Assembly: GCF_037893015.1 (NCBI RefSeq)
Contig: NC_133666.1
Location: 568,682,389 to 568,746,388 of the forward strand
Source: Macrotis lagotis
Lineage: Eukaryota > Chordata > Mammalia > Peramelemorphia > Peramelidae
DNA length: 64,000 nucleotides
Direction: 5' to 3'
Of this stretch, positions 44,696-57,445 are shown one piece after another. A model generated the notes under the pieces. The model did not search any database and had not been told where the DNA came from. It saw nothing but the letters and a program-made list of their open reading frames with translations. Each line of letters begins with the position of its first letter. The stretch's first letter is position 1. A program made the position numbers and the translations under genes.

Positions 44696-45560
44696 ATAGA
44701 TACTAATACTCAAAATGAAAAAAGAAGAGATAATGACTGAAAAATGTCTAAATGTAGAACCTCAAATGGCTTTATGAAGCATGAATCAAATCCATAAAAT
44801 CTTTTCTAAAGTCAAAAAAAATTTAAAAGCCTCAAAATAGTGAAAGAAGAAAAATGGAGAAAAGAAAGAAGGATCATGCAGGGGAATTATGAAGAACTCT
44901 CTGAAGAAAACTCTACTTTTAAAAGTAAAAGTGAGCAAGTGGAAAAAGAAACCACTTCTATGGATGTGAGCCACAGTGGAGGAGAGAAGACAGGAATTTC
45001 CTGAAGCTCTCCCAGAGTCTCAGAAATGACATTAATAAAGCACTAAACAGATTCTGAAGTTACAGAACTCACAAACAAACAGAATGGAGAATTTTCTTGG
45101 AAGATTATCTAGTGTGAAGGCGGGGGGGGGGGGTCTGACCTGGAGAAGAGTGTGGAAACTAGGGCAGGTAGCTGAAACAATTATGGACAGAATGAAAAGG
45201 GGGTCAGACAGTTCTGGCTCAGTAGGGCAATGTCACATCAAACCAGAGAGGAGGACTCCAAGATAGGTACTCAAAATCTCCTGTTTAGCCAATGCCACAA
45301 TACCTGGAAACAAAACTCAGAATGATTTAAAAAAGGCAAAGAAAAACCAGAATACAAAAAGTTTTGTTGGAGATGACAGACAAAACACCTTGTCAGAAAA
45401 GGATAGTAGAAAAAGCACTACATGCGAAGTCCCAATATGAATATGAATTGGTCCCCTGCAGTTTATCTTTAGGATCATACATAATGATCATACATGATTT
45501 TTACTAAAATATCTGGAATAGTTCAATAATAGGAATACAAGCTCCACAACTGACCATATT
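44696..45560 (+). mobile_element. L1 5' UTR fragment and mixed L1 pieces
   Basis: Around 44960-45110 the sequence reads like an L1 5' end ('gtggaggagagaagacaggaatttcctgaagc', then 'agttacagaactcacaaacaaac'). The stretch to 45.56 kb is only partly L1-like. A G-run lies at 45122-45132. Confidence 0.45.
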
Positions 45561-45579
45561 AATATCAAAACTAACAGAA

Positions 45580-46680
45580 ATCAGTGGATTATTTCAACAG
45601 AAGTTGAGAAAGCTTTTGATAAAATATAGCATCCATCCCAATTCAAAACACTAGAGAGCATAGGAAAAAAGAGGGTATTTCTTTAAAATAAGCAGTTGGA
45701 AGAGAGTAATGTCCTTGGAGAAAGGGATAAGAGGAGATAGATTTGGATCCTATTTCAGATAAAAGAGGCAAGAAAAGAAAGTTTTTTTCAGTGCAATGGT
45801 GGGTGGAGATTGGCGGGGAGGGATTGAGTCTTACTCTTATTGAATTTGACTCAGAGAGGGAAATAAGACACACATTCAATTGGGCAGAGAAATGTATTAA
45901 AGAAAGTAGGATGGGGAAGGGAAGTGGGAGGGGATAGAAGGCGGAAGAATACAGTAGGGGTCAGTCAGACGAAAAAACTTTTGTGGAGGGACAGAGTAAA
46001 AGAAGAGACAAAAAAAGAATAAATGGGAATGTATGGAATAGGATGGAGGGAAATACGGGTAGCAATAACAACTGTGGGAAAAATATTGAGACAATCTTCT
46101 CTTTTAAAGAATTCAATTCTCAAACATAGAGAGCTGAGACAAATTTAGTAAAAGATAATGTAAATTTTCCAGTTGATAAAGGATCAAAAGATATGAACAG
46201 TTTTCTGAAGATGCAATTAATGCCATCTATGGCCCTATTTAAAAATAAAGTCAATTTGCTGATTGGAAGAATTCAAATAAGAACAATTCTGAGATAATAT
46301 ATTGTATGTATCAGAATGAATAAAGAGAGAGAAAGAAGAAATGACAAATGTTGTAGTTATTGAGAAAATGAGTCATTAATTCATTTTTGGAGGAGTTGTG
46401 AAATGATTCAACAATTCTATAGAGCAATTTTGAACTATGCCCAAAGATGAAAAACTATGCCTACCCTTTGACCTCACAATGCCACTACCAGGTCTGCATT
46501 TTGTAAAGGATGAAAAACAGAAAGGAAACAGACTTATAAGTATATTGATATTTTTGCAGCTCTTTTTTGATAGCAAGGAACTAAAAAAAAATGAGAGGAT
46601 GTCATTCATCTGGGGAATGTCTGTACAAATGTTGGCATGTGAATATGATGAAATCCTATTCTACTATAAAGAATGATGAG
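45580..46680 (+). mobile_element. L1 deletion derivative: spacer joined to ORF2 C-terminus
   Basis: A short RT piece ('gttgagaaagcttttgataaaata', about 45602) is followed by L1 spacer (45.69-46.07 kb, 'gactcagagagggaaataag'). At about 46,080 the spacer passes directly into the ORF2 C-terminal part (46.1-46.68 kb, 'ttccagttgataaaggatcaaaagatatgaac', 'gaaatgattcaacaattctatagagcaat'). Endonuclease and RT are missing. The same join occurs on the minus strand at about 51,645. Confidence 0.65.
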
Positions 46681-46689
46681 CAATTGGAC

Positions 46690-48960
46690 TTCTGGTCAAA
46701 ATGGCAAAGAGAAGACAGGCACTGTTTTATGATCTCCTGCTTTTCCCTCAAAAGTGACATGAATCAATTTTGTAGTGACAGAACCCACAAAAAAACTGAG
46801 TGGACCACATTTTGGAAGACCTGTCACGATGGGAGTGGGGGAGGCATACCTGAGAATAGAGACCCAGCACAAGAGCAGTGGGGTGAGGTAAGAGACTAAA
46901 CTGAGAAACTCCTTTGTAGGAACTTCTGAAACTTTTGTGGTGTGGGCAGCTTGGTGAAAGGACTAGAAGATCTCCAGTGTGGCTGTCCAGGACACACATT
47001 TGGCCAGCACAGTTGAATCCGGACTGTACTACCCAAGTTCAACAGTGGAGATCCTAGCATTTCAACAGGAGGACCTGGCATACCGCAGCACAAATAGCAC
47101 AGGAAAAAATCCAGGTGTTTGCATCTTTCCTATTGTTTCAGGGTTTGGGAGATCAGCTTCTCCTATGCTGACTGTCCAGAGAGAACCTCTAGCATATCCA
47201 TCCCTGAAGGACTAGCCCAGCAACTAGGATGCCAATGTGGAAAGCCCACACACATCCACTGTCAAAGTAACTGACTCCTCCAATGCAGACAACCCAGTCT
47301 TTGGTAGTCCTTACTTGTTAGTCTATTAGGAAACCTCTTTGAACTCCTAACATCTATGGTTGCAGATTAGTAAGCAAGTCTCAAGGGTTCTCAACACCAA
47401 AGGTTTGCAAGCAAACCACTCCCCCAATACAAGATCCTTGGGATAAATTTAATACAAATCACAAATTGAATAAGAAAAATCAGAGAAAAGCAGGTTCTAT
47501 TGAAAGGTTTCCCTAGAGATAAGGATACCAGCTTAGAATAGAAAGACAGAAGGGGTGCTTCACAACTTCAGGGGAAAATGAAATTGGTCACCAGGACAGA
47601 AAGACTTCTAAGAACTAACAAATGATTTTAAAAATCAAATGGAAAAATTGGGGAAAAGAAATGTAAGATAATATTAACATCCTGCAACAAAAACAGAAAC
47701 AAAAACAATTCTTTTAAAAATAAGACAATTGCAAAAAGAAAACAATTTCCTCAAAAATGCAATTAGACAAATGGAAAAAGATAGCAACTTTTTTAAAAAT
47801 AAAATTTATCAAATGAAAAAAAGAGTTGCAAAAAGCTAATTGGAGAAAATACCTCCATAAAAATAGATTGGACCTAGTGGAAGTTATTGACTTTATAAGA
47901 CAATGAAGATCTGTTAAAGAAATTTTTTGTTAAAAATAGAATTAAATGTAAAGCAAAATCTCATTGGCAGAGCAACGTACCTGGAAAATACATCCACGAG
48001 AAACAATTTAAGATTCATAGAACTTAAAAATAGAACAAAATAAAACTTCAAAAGGAGACTGGATAGGAAGCAGCTAAGGAGATACCCTGGATCCAGAGAA
48101 GAAAGTAGTTGTTGAAAGAATGTATAGATGAAAGAGATCACAAAATGAAAATAAAATAGGAATATTGTAACAAACTCCAGAATAATGAGATCAAGCAGAA
48201 TATCCTGTAACTGGTCAGAAAGATACAATTCATAGATATAGGAATCATAGTCAGAATTACCCAGAATCTGACTGCGATATGAAATTTGACATTCTGGAGG
48301 GCAAGGGAACTTGGATTACAACCAAGAATCAACTATCCAGCAAAACAGAGATGTCTCAGGTAAAAAGATGAGCATTTAATGAAAAAGTGACTTTCAAACT
48401 TTACTGATGAAAAGACCAGAGTTGAAAAGAAAATTTGATCTTCAAAGAGGATTTTCAAGAGATACATGGAAAGGTAGACAGGGGGTAAAAAAGACTATTA
48501 TTCAACAAGATTAAGCTGGTTGCATCCCTGAGAGGAGCTTACCAAAAGTCTTGAGAATTTTTACTCTATCACTGGGAATATACCTAGAGTGAACGTATGG
48601 ATATGCATGGTATGTCCATGATATTGATGGAAAAATTTTTAAAGATTATGACATTAAAAATGTGGGGCTGTAAAGAGATGGGAGGATGAGGAAGGTAAAA
48701 TGTGACAAATTGCATCACACAAGTAGTGTAAAAGATGTATTGCAATGAAGGGGGAAAATGAGCAGGTGAGATTCAAACAAATCCTTACTATCAAAGGTGA
48801 ATTAACACACACACTTAGTTGGTTTTAGAAATGTATATACTGTTGAAGTATTAGGAGGGGAAGAGGGAGAGAAGAAGGGACAGATAGAAGGAACAGAAGA
48901 AAGAAAGGGAAAAGGAACAGGGGAAAGAAAAGGCAGGGTGACTGAGAGAAGGAAATTTCT
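46690..48960 (+). mobile_element. L1 5' half: 5' UTR, ORF1, spacer
   Basis: It starts with an L1 5' end ('ttctggtcaaaatggcaaagagaagacaggcact'). The 5' UTR runs to about 47.56 kb and decayed ORF1 spans about 47.58-48.45 kb (coiled coil near 47.7-47.9 kb; 'actatccagcaaaacagagatgtctcaggtaaaaagatgagc' marks the C-terminal domain near 48.33-48.38 kb). A purine-rich spacer follows to 48.96 kb. ORF1 is not open. Confidence 0.7.
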
Positions 48961-48964
48961 TCTC

Positions 48965-49690
48965 TGCATTTAGATGGCCTTTTCCATCAAAAGACCTTTA
49001 AAATTGTCTTTGATCATGGTCCTACTGATACGAGCATGTTCATAATTAGCTGATCAATTCAAATATTGACTGCTAATATATAAAATGTTCTTCCTGTTCT
49101 GCTCACTTCATTCAACATCACTCAAACAGGTCTTTCCAGAGTATTCAGAGTACGATGGCTAATGCTTTCATATAGAACTATGGTACTCAATCTCATTTAT
49201 ATATCACAATTTGTTCAGTCATTAACAAATTGACAGGAACTCCCTTAATTTCCATAACAAAAGTAACTCCTAGAACCCAGAAAACATGGTTAACAACAGT
49301 ATTGTGACATGATCAACTATCAACTCAGCTCAGCAGTTCATAGATGTAAGACAACCCTGAGAGACCAATTATAGACAACATTTACATTCAGAAGGAGAAA
49401 CAAAAAACAAAACCACAGAATCTGAATGATTAAAATGTTCATTTTTTTAAAAAAATTCTCTTATGCTTTTCCTTACTTTCATGGTTTTCTTTCTTTTTCT
49501 TTTGACCTAATTGCTCATACATAAAATGACTAATGTGTAAACTAATTTAGTTTATAACTTTTATCAGACTGCTCAGGGTGGATGGGAGGGGGATGAGAGC
49601 ATTAGAAAAGTATGTAACAATAAATGGAAGTAGATGAATGTTGAAAACCTTTTCTAACATATAATTGGAAAAAATAAAATAAAATGTCAA
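48965..49690 (+). mobile_element. 5'-inverted (twin-primed) L1 3' end, second example
   Basis: 48965-49255 is L1 3' UTR/ORF2-end sequence in minus orientation ('ctgttctgctcacttcattcaacatcactc'). 49260-49690 is L1 3' UTR in plus orientation, ending 'gaatgttgaaaaccttttctaacatataattgg' with an A/AAAT-rich tail. The two halves meet head to head. Confidence 0.6.
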
Positions 49691-49830
49691 TATGAAAAAA
49701 TTATCAATATTTTACATGCATTTTAAACACTCTCTCTTTGAGATACCTAATATTGAGGGATAAAAGGGTATATGCAGGTTTATTTTCCTGTGGGCCTAGC
49801 TTCTAAATGCTCACCAGAAAGTTTGGATCA

Positions 49831-49981
49831 AGAGGCGGCTAGTTGGCGCAATGGATAAAACACCAAATCTGGAGTCAGGAGTACCTAGGTTCAATTCCCG
49901 TCTCAGACACTTAATAATTACCTAGCTGTGTGGCCTTGAGCAAGCCACTTAACCCCACTGCCTAGTAAAAACCTTAAAAAA
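49831..49981 (+). repeat. Marsupial SINE with 13-bp target duplication
   Basis: Flanked by AAAGTTTGGATCA at 49818-49830 and 49982-49994. The body is complete, with the head GGCGGCTAGTTGGCGCAATG. Confidence 0.94.
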
Positions 49982-50184
49982 AAAGTTTGGATCAGTTCAC
50001 AATTCCACCAAGTATTTATTAGTGTTCTAATTTTCCTACATTCCTTCCACTATTGACCATTTTTCTTTTTAGTCATGTTGATCAATCTGATAAGTGTGAG
50101 GTAGTACCTCACAGTTGATTTAATTTGCATTTCTCTCATCTATAATGATTTAAATAATTTTTCATTTCCTTTTTCAAAAAAATT

Positions 50185-50322
50185 ATTTAAAGGAATGGGG
50201 TTAAGTGACTTGCCCAAGGTCACATGACTAAGTAAATATTCAGTGTCTGAGGCTGGATTTAAACTCAGGTTCTCCTGAGTCCAGGGTCAGTGCTCTATCT
50301 ACTGATCACCTAGCTGCCCCAA
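50185..50322 (-). repeat. Marsupial SINE
   Basis: Reverse complement of the family (GGGGTTAAGTGACTTGCCCA ... ACCTAGCTGCCCC). L1 sequence continues on both sides. Confidence 0.9.
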
Positions 50323-51085
50323 TTTAGATATTTTTTTTTCATTTAACTATTGATAGGTTAATTTGTTTTTCTTAGAAATGCCTATTCACATACATTGAAA
50401 ATTTATGAATTAGGGAATAACTTGTTGATTCAGTACTCTAAATATTTTAGAGTTGAGTCCTTTATAAAAAAGCTGTAAAAAATCTTTTGAAACTTATTAT
50501 ATTCCTTTTAATATTTTTTATATTAGTTATATTTGTGCAAAAATATTTTTTTTCATTTTTTCCTTGGTTTCATGCAAAAACAAGTCTCAACATTCACTTC
50601 CAAAATCTACAGTTCTAAATTTTCTCCCTTCTTCCCACCCTTCATTGACAAAGCAAACTACCTGATGTAGGTTAAGAATATGCATTCATGAAAAACATTA
50701 TCACAATAACTGTGATGTAAAAGTAAACAGAATCTCCTCCTAAATCAAAAGATTAATCTCAAGAAAAATAAAATTCTAATTCCATTAGCTATGGCTTTGG
50801 GATAGATAGTATTCTTTATCATAAATTCTTCTGAGATTTCTTGGGTTATAGCATTCCTGAGAAGAGGTAGGACATTAACACCTGATTACTCTGAAATATT
50901 GCTGTTATTCCATATATAGTTTATTTCCCATTGCATCTATTCATGCAAGTTTTATACTGAGAGCATCCTGTTTATCATTTCCCATAACAGAATAACATTT
51001 CATCTCAATCACATACTAAAATTTGTTCAGTCATTCTCCGATCAAATGGCATCCCCTCAGTCTCCTCCTGGCCACAAGAAATGAG

Positions 51086-51200
51086 CTGATACATATATAT
51101 CTATATATCTATATATCTATATCTATAAATAGATATAGATATATAGATAGATAGATACATAGATAAATAGATAGATAGATAGATAGATATGTATATATCT
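51086..51200. repeat. TATCTA / GATA compound microsatellite
   Basis: A palindromic-looking run of TATCTA units followed by TAGATA units, able to fold back on itself. Confidence 0.92.
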
Positions 51201-52079
51201 GTACATAGAGTTTCCTTTTCCTCCTATTTCATCTCTTAAGGAATATAGACCAATAGTGGCACTGCTGGGCCAAAGGGCAGGCATGGTTTTATAGTCCTTT
51301 GATCATATTGCTCTATATAATTGCTGAATCATTCCACATTTCCTCCAGTATTGCATCAATCTCCATCTTCCCTACATTCCTTTCAACATTTGCCAGTTTC
51401 TCCATCTGTCCTATTAGTTTATTCAATAGGTATAAAGTAGTATCTCAGAATTTTTCCAACCCATGTTTCTCCTATCAATAGGGATATTTTAAAATGATTT
51501 AAATGAATTATATTAATAACCTTACCTGAAAACTGTATCTCTTGATCATTTATGAGCTGGGAAATGGTTCTTATTTCATAAATTTTTCTCAGTTCTCTGT
51601 GTTTGTGAAATTTGGTCTTTATCAGAGAAACTCTTTCACTTTTTTCTCCCACTACTAACTGCATTTCCCTCCATCCTCTTCCTTGGCACCATTTATTCTA
51701 TTCTTTCTCCTTTCACTCTTCACTCCTCAAAAATATTTTGCATCTGACTAACCCCTTCCACAATCTTCTGTTCCTTCTATCTCTGCTCCTTATGCCCTCT
51801 TTTCTCATCCCTTTCTTCCCCTATTTTCTTCTAGGACAAAACAGATTTCTATACCCAATTGAGTGTGTAAGTTATTCACTCTTTGAGTCAATTCTGATGA
51901 GAGTGAAAGTCTTTCACTCCCCCTCACCTTCCTGCTCTTCCACTTCACTGCCTTTTTTATGTGAAATAACCTCATTCTATTATTCCCTTTCTCTTCATTC
52001 TAGTCTATTCCTCTCTAGCCCATTATCTCCATCTTTTTAAATATATAATGCCTTCAAATTGAACTATTACCTGTACCAT

Positions 52080-53210
52080 GTCTATATATGCTCCTATTTG
52101 CATTAATAAAGGAGAAAGCTCATATGACTTATCAGTATCTTCTTATGGAAGAATAAGAACAGTATAACTTCATTAATTCCCTTATTATCAGCTTTTCTGA
52201 TAACCTTTACTTATTTGTCATTTAAGTTTTGTATTTGAAGATCACATATTTTTGGGTTCATGAGGAAAATTTGAAAGTCCCCTATTTCACTAAATATCCA
52301 TATTTTTGCTAGAAAGAGTATATTCATTTTTTGCTGTGTAACTAATTCTTTGTTTTAATTCCAGGTCTTTTACCTTCCAGAATATTATCTTCCAAGTCCT
52401 ATCATCCCTTGAGGTAGACATTGCTAAATGTTGTGTATCCTGCCTATAACCATGAAATTTGAATTGTTATTTTCTGGCTGCTTTCCATATTTTTTCTTTA
52501 TTTCAGAGGTCTGAAGTTTAACAATTATATTCCTGGCAGTTTTCTGCATGGAACATTTTTCAGGAGGTAAGTGGTAGAATCTTTCAATTTCTTTATTACC
52601 TTCTGTTTCCAGAATATCAAGAGAGTTTTCCATAACAACTCCTTGAAAAAATGACATGTAGGCTGTTTTTTTTGTTCATGGCTTACAGGTAGTTCAATAA
52701 TTTAAAATTATCTCTCCTGGATCTGTGTATTTCCAATAAGATACTTCTCATTGTCTTCTAGTTTGCTGTACTTTTGGTTTTGTTTTATTGTTTCTTGATT
52801 TTGTTTTAGTTTTCATCAGTTTACCTATGCTCCATTCTATATTCTACAGAATTATTTTCATCAGTGGAGTTTTCTTCTCCGTTTCTGTGTCCAATGTGCC
52901 ATATAAGACATTCTTCTCATTGAAATTTTGGGACACTTTTGCCATTTGATCTACTCTGTTTTCATGATTTTCATGCATCACTCTCATTTCTCTTTCCAAG
53001 TTTTCCTCTACCTCCCTTACTTGATTTTTAATATATTAGACTTCTTCCATAGCCTGAGATTTATTCATATTTTTCTTGAAGTCTTTGGACACAGAAACTT
53101 TGACTTTTTTTTTCTTCTTCTGGATGTGTATTTTGATCTTCCATATTATCTTAAGTAGATAGCTATAGTAGTTTTTTTTTCTCTTGCCGTTTGCTCATTT
53201 CCTCACCTAT
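52080..53210 (-). pseudogene. ORF1 of the deletion-derivative L1
   Basis: The coiled-coil region lies at about 53.15-52.7 kb. The RRM stretch carries a 77-codon open piece (52657-52424: VMENSLDILETEGNKEIERF, then TARNIIVKLQTSEIKKKYGK), which matches the ORF1p RRM segment of the full-length L1 (58680-58414). The C-terminal domain follows at about 52.4-52.2 kb. It is frameshifted at several points. The role would have been RNA binding and chaperone activity. Confidence 0.65.
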
Positions 53211-53909
53211 GACCTAAACTTAACTCTCTGTTAAGATGGAATTCTGCTGCCAAGGTGGATATATTATCACAAGCTTTTTAAAATTTATTTTTATTAAAGA
53301 TATTATTTGAATTTTACAATTTTTCCCAAATTTTGCTTCCCTCCCCCCCCACAGAAAGCACTCTGTCAGTTTTTACTTTATTTCCATGTTGTACCTCGAT
53401 CCAAATTGGGTGTGATGAGAGAGAAATCATATCCTTAAAGAGAAGAGAAGTCTAAGACGTAACAAGTTCAGACAATAAGATATCTGTTTTTTTTCAAATT
53501 AAAGGGAATAGTCCTTGCACTTTGTCCAAACTCCACAGCTCCTTATCTGGATACAGATGGCACTCTCCTTTGCAGACAGCCCAAAATTGTTCCCGATTGT
53601 GGCACTGATAGAATGAGCAACTCCTTCAAGGTTGAACATCACTCCCATGTTGCTGTTAGGGTGTACAGTGTTTTTCTGGTTCTGCTCATCTCACTCAGCA
53701 TCAGTTCATGCAAATCCCTCCAAGTTTCCCTGAAATCCCATCCCTCCTGGTTTCTAATAGAACAATAGTATTCCATGACATACATATGCTACAGTTTGCT
53801 AAACCATTCCCTAATTGAAGGACATTTACTGGATTTACAATTCTTTGCCACCACACAGACAGAGCTGCTATAAATATTTTTGTATAAGTAATGTTTTTAC
53901 CCTTTTACC

Positions 53910-56900
53910 TCATCTCTTCAGGGTATAGACCCAGTAGTGGTATTGCTGGGTCAAAGGGTATGCACATTTTTGTTGTCTTTGGGTATAGTTCCAAATAGAT
54001 CTCCAAAAGGGTTGGATGAGTTCACAACTCCACCAACAGTGTAATAGTGTCCCAGATTTCCCACATCCCTTCCAACAGTGATCATTATCCTTCCTTGTCA
54101 TACTGGCCAATCTGAAAGGTGTGGGTGGTAGCTCAGAGAAGCTTTAATTTGCATTTCTCTAATGATTAATGATTTAGAGCATTTTTTCATATGGCTATGG
54201 ATTATTTTGATCTCCTCATCTGTAAATTGCCTTTGCATATCCTTTGACTATTTGTCAATTGGGGAATGGCTTTTTGTTTTAAAAATATGACTCAGTTCTC
54301 TGTATATTTTAGAAATTAGTCCTTTGTCAGAATCATTAGTTGTAAAGATTATTTCCCAATTTACTAGATTTCTTTTGATCTTGGTTACATTGGTTTTATC
54401 CATCCAAAAGCTTTTTAATTTAATGTAACAGAAATCATCTAATTGGTTTTTGGTTATGGTCTCCAGCTCTTCCTTAGTCATAAACTGTTCCCCTTTCCAT
54501 AGATCTGACAGGTAGACTAGTCCTTGATCTTCTAATTTGCTTATAGTATTGTTTTTTATGTCTATGTCCTGTAACCATTTGGATCTTATCTTGGTAAAGG
54601 GTGTGAGGTGTTGGTCTAATCTAAATTTCTTCCATACTAACTTCCAATTATCCCAGCAATTTTTATCAAAGAGGGAGATTTTATTCCAATGGCCGGACTC
54701 TTTGGGCTTATCTAACAGCAGATTACTATAATCATCTCCTGCTTTTACACCTAGTCTATTCCACTGGTCCACCACTCTATTTCTTAGCCAATACCAAACA
54801 GTTTTGATGACTGATGCTTTATAATATAATTTTAGATTGGGTAGGGCTAAGCCACCTTCTTTTGCACTTTTTTCATTAAGTTCCTGGCAATTCTTGACTT
54901 TTTATTTCTCCATATGAATTTACTTACAATTTTTTCTAACTTATTAAAATAATTTATTGGAATTTTGATGGGTAGGGCACTAAACAGATAGTTTAGTTTT
55001 GGTAGAATTGTCATTTTTATTATATTAGCTCTCCCTATCCATGAGAAGTTGATATTTGCCCAGTTATTTAAATCTAATTTAATTTGTGTGAGAAGTGTTT
55101 TATATTTTTTTCAAAAAGATTCTGAGTCTGTCTTGGCAAATAGACTCCCAAATATTTTATATTATCTGAAGTTACTTTGAATGGGATTTCTCTTTCTAGC
55201 TCTTCCTGCTGTTTCTTGCTAGACATATATAGAAAAGTTGAGGATTTATGAGGATTTGTTTTATAACCTGCAACTTTGCTAAAATTGCTAATTGTTTCCA
55301 GTAGTTTTTTTGATGATTTCTTGGGATTCTCTAGGTAGACCATCATGCCATCTGCAAAGAGTGAGAGTTTTGCCTCTTCCTTCCCAATTCTAATTCCTTC
55401 AATTTCTTTTTCTTCTCTAATTGCTGATGCTAACATTTCTAATACAATATTGAATAGTAGTGGTGATAATGAGCACCCTTGTTTCACCCCTGATCTTATT
55501 GGGAATGCCTCTAGCCTCTCCCCATTGAATATAAAAGTGGTTGATAGTTTCAGATAGATACTGCTAATTATTTTAAGGAACAGTCCATTTATTCCTACAC
55601 TCTCTAGTGTTTTTAATATTTTGTATTTTGTCAAAAGCTTTTTCAGCATCTATTGATATGATCATATGATTTCTGATGGGTTTGTTGTTGATATAATTGA
55701 GTATAATAACAGTATTCCTAATATTGAACCAACCCTCCATTCCTGGAATAAATCCTACTTGATCATAATGTATTATCCTAGTGATGACTTGTTGTAATCC
55801 TTTTGCTAAGATTTTATTTAAGATTTTTTGCATCTATATTCATCAGGGAAATAGGTCCATAATTTTCTTTCTCTGTTTTAACTCTTCCTGCTTTAGGTAA
55901 CAGTACCATATTGGTTTCATAGAAAGAGTTAGGCTGAGTTAAATCTTTCCGTATTTTCCAAAGTGTTTATATAGGATTGGAATTAACTGTTCCTTAAATG
56001 TTTGGTAGAATTCACTTGTGAATCCATCAGGCCGTGGAGATATTTTTTTAGGGAGTTCAGTAATGGTTTGTTGAATTTCTTTTTCTGAGATAGGGTTGTT
56101 CAGGTATTTAATCTCTTCTTCATTTAACCTGGGCAACTTATATTTTTGTAAATATTCATCCATTTCACTTAGATTATCAAATTTATTGGCATAGAGTATG
56201 GCAAAATACTTTCAAATTATTACTTTAATTTCCTCCTCATTGGTGGTGAGTTCACCTTTTTCATTTATGATACTAGCCATTTGGTTTTCTTCTATCTTTT
56301 TTTAATCAAATTGACCAGAGTTTTATGAATGTTCTTGGTTTTTTTCATAATACTAACTTTCAGTTTTATTTATTAATTCAATAGTTTTTTTGCTTTCGAT
56401 TTTATTAATTTCTCCTTTAATTTTTAGAATTTCTAATTTGGAATTTAATTGGAGATTTTTGATTTGTACTTTGTCTAATTTTTTTAGTTGCATGTTTAGT
56501 TCATTGATTTCCTCTTTCTCCAATTTATTCATATAAGCAATTAGAGTTATTATATATCCCCTGAGAGTAGCTTTGAATGAATCCCATAGGTTTTGGTATG
56601 TTGTTTCATTATTATCATTATCTAGGATAAAATGGTTAATTCTTTCTATAATTTGTTTTTTGGTCCACTCACTTTTTAAAATGAGGTTATTCAGTTTCCA
56701 ATTTGTTCTGAGTCTATATCTCCTTGGCCAATTACTGCATAAGAATTTTATTGCATTTTGATCTGAGAAAGATGTATTCACTATTTCTGCCTTTCTGCAT
56801 TTGATCATTAGGTTTTTATGCCCTAGTACATGGTCAATTTTTGTACATGTTCCATGTACTGCAGAGAGAAAGGTATATTCCTTTCTAGCCCCTTTCAGTT

Positions 56901-57445
56901 TCCTCCATAAGTCTACCATATCGAATTTTTCTAACAATCTATTTTCCTCCCTAATTTCTTTCTTGTTTGTTTTATGATTTGATTTATCTAGATCTGATAG
57001 TGGGAGGTTGAGGTCTCCTACTAGTAGAGTTTTGCTGTCTATGTCTTCCTGTAATTCTTTCAGCTTCTCCTCTAAGAATTTGGGTGCTGTCCCACTGGTT
57101 GCATATATATTCAATATTGAAATGACTTTGTTGTCTATGGTACCTTTTAGGAGGATAAAGTTTCCTTCCTTATCTCTTTTAACACTATCTGTTTTTGCTG
57201 CTGCTTTATCTGAGATAAGGATTGCTACCCCTGCTTTTTTTTAAATTCAGGTGAAGCAAAATATATTTTGCTCCAACCTTTTACCTTTACTCTATATGTA
57301 TCTCTCTGCTTCAATGAGTTTCTTGTAAGCAGCATATTGTAGGATTCTGGTTTTTAATTCACTCTGCTATTTGTTTACATTTTAAGGGAGAGTTCATCCC
57401 ATTCACATTCAAGGTTATGATTACTAATTCTTTATTGCCCTCCAT
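53910..57445 (-). pseudogene. L1 ORF2 (endonuclease/reverse transcriptase), broken
   Basis: ORF2p nicks target DNA and reverse-transcribes L1 RNA. The endonuclease begins MEGNKELVIITLNVNGMNSP (about 57442). A stop follows at about 57359 and more damage by the QETH block (57.32 kb). The rest of the endonuclease is open at 57114-56353, with LLVGDLNLPLSDLD, KIDHVLGHK and SDQNAIKF; the catalytic His of the usual SDH triplet is Gln. RT has [12 protein letters not shown] (about 55.65 kb), QGCSLSPLLFNIVLE, and LFADGMMVYL at about 55350, where the second Asp of FADD is Gly. The C-terminal part is open at 54775-54248 and ends with CWKGCGKSGTLLHCWWSCEL (54110-53910). At least five breaks split it. Length matches a normal ORF2 of about 1,200 codons. 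Confidence 0.85.

Larger units (their letters stand above)
49740..50537 (-). mobile_element. Outer L1 of the nest, part 1: ORF2 C-terminus
   Basis: It matches 53.93-54.40 kb on the minus strand ('cacaattccaccaagtatttattagtg', 'gttgatcaatctgataagtgtgaggtagtacctcac'). It stops at about 50,537. Its continuation, the next part of ORF2, resumes at about 60,827. Two SINEs (49831-49981 and 50185-50322) lie inside. Confidence 0.7.
50538..53270 (-). mobile_element. Middle L1 of the nest (ORF2-deleted derivative), part 1
   Basis: On the minus strand, from the right: ORF1 (53.2-52.1 kb), spacer (52.1-51.65 kb), a direct join at about 51,645 to the ORF2 C-terminal part (51.64-51.25 kb), then the 3' UTR to about 50.54 kb. 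Endonuclease and RT are absent. The 5' UTR continues at 60,093-60,815, beyond the inserted full-length L1. A possible, imperfect target duplication (CAAAAATATTTTTT at 50538, CAAAATTTTT at 60817) bounds the whole. Confidence 0.7.

Noticed and set aside
51086..51200. TATCTA/TAGATA run as a possible hairpin or protein-binding element
   Set aside because: It is a compound microsatellite; self-complementarity follows from the repeat unit and needs no function.
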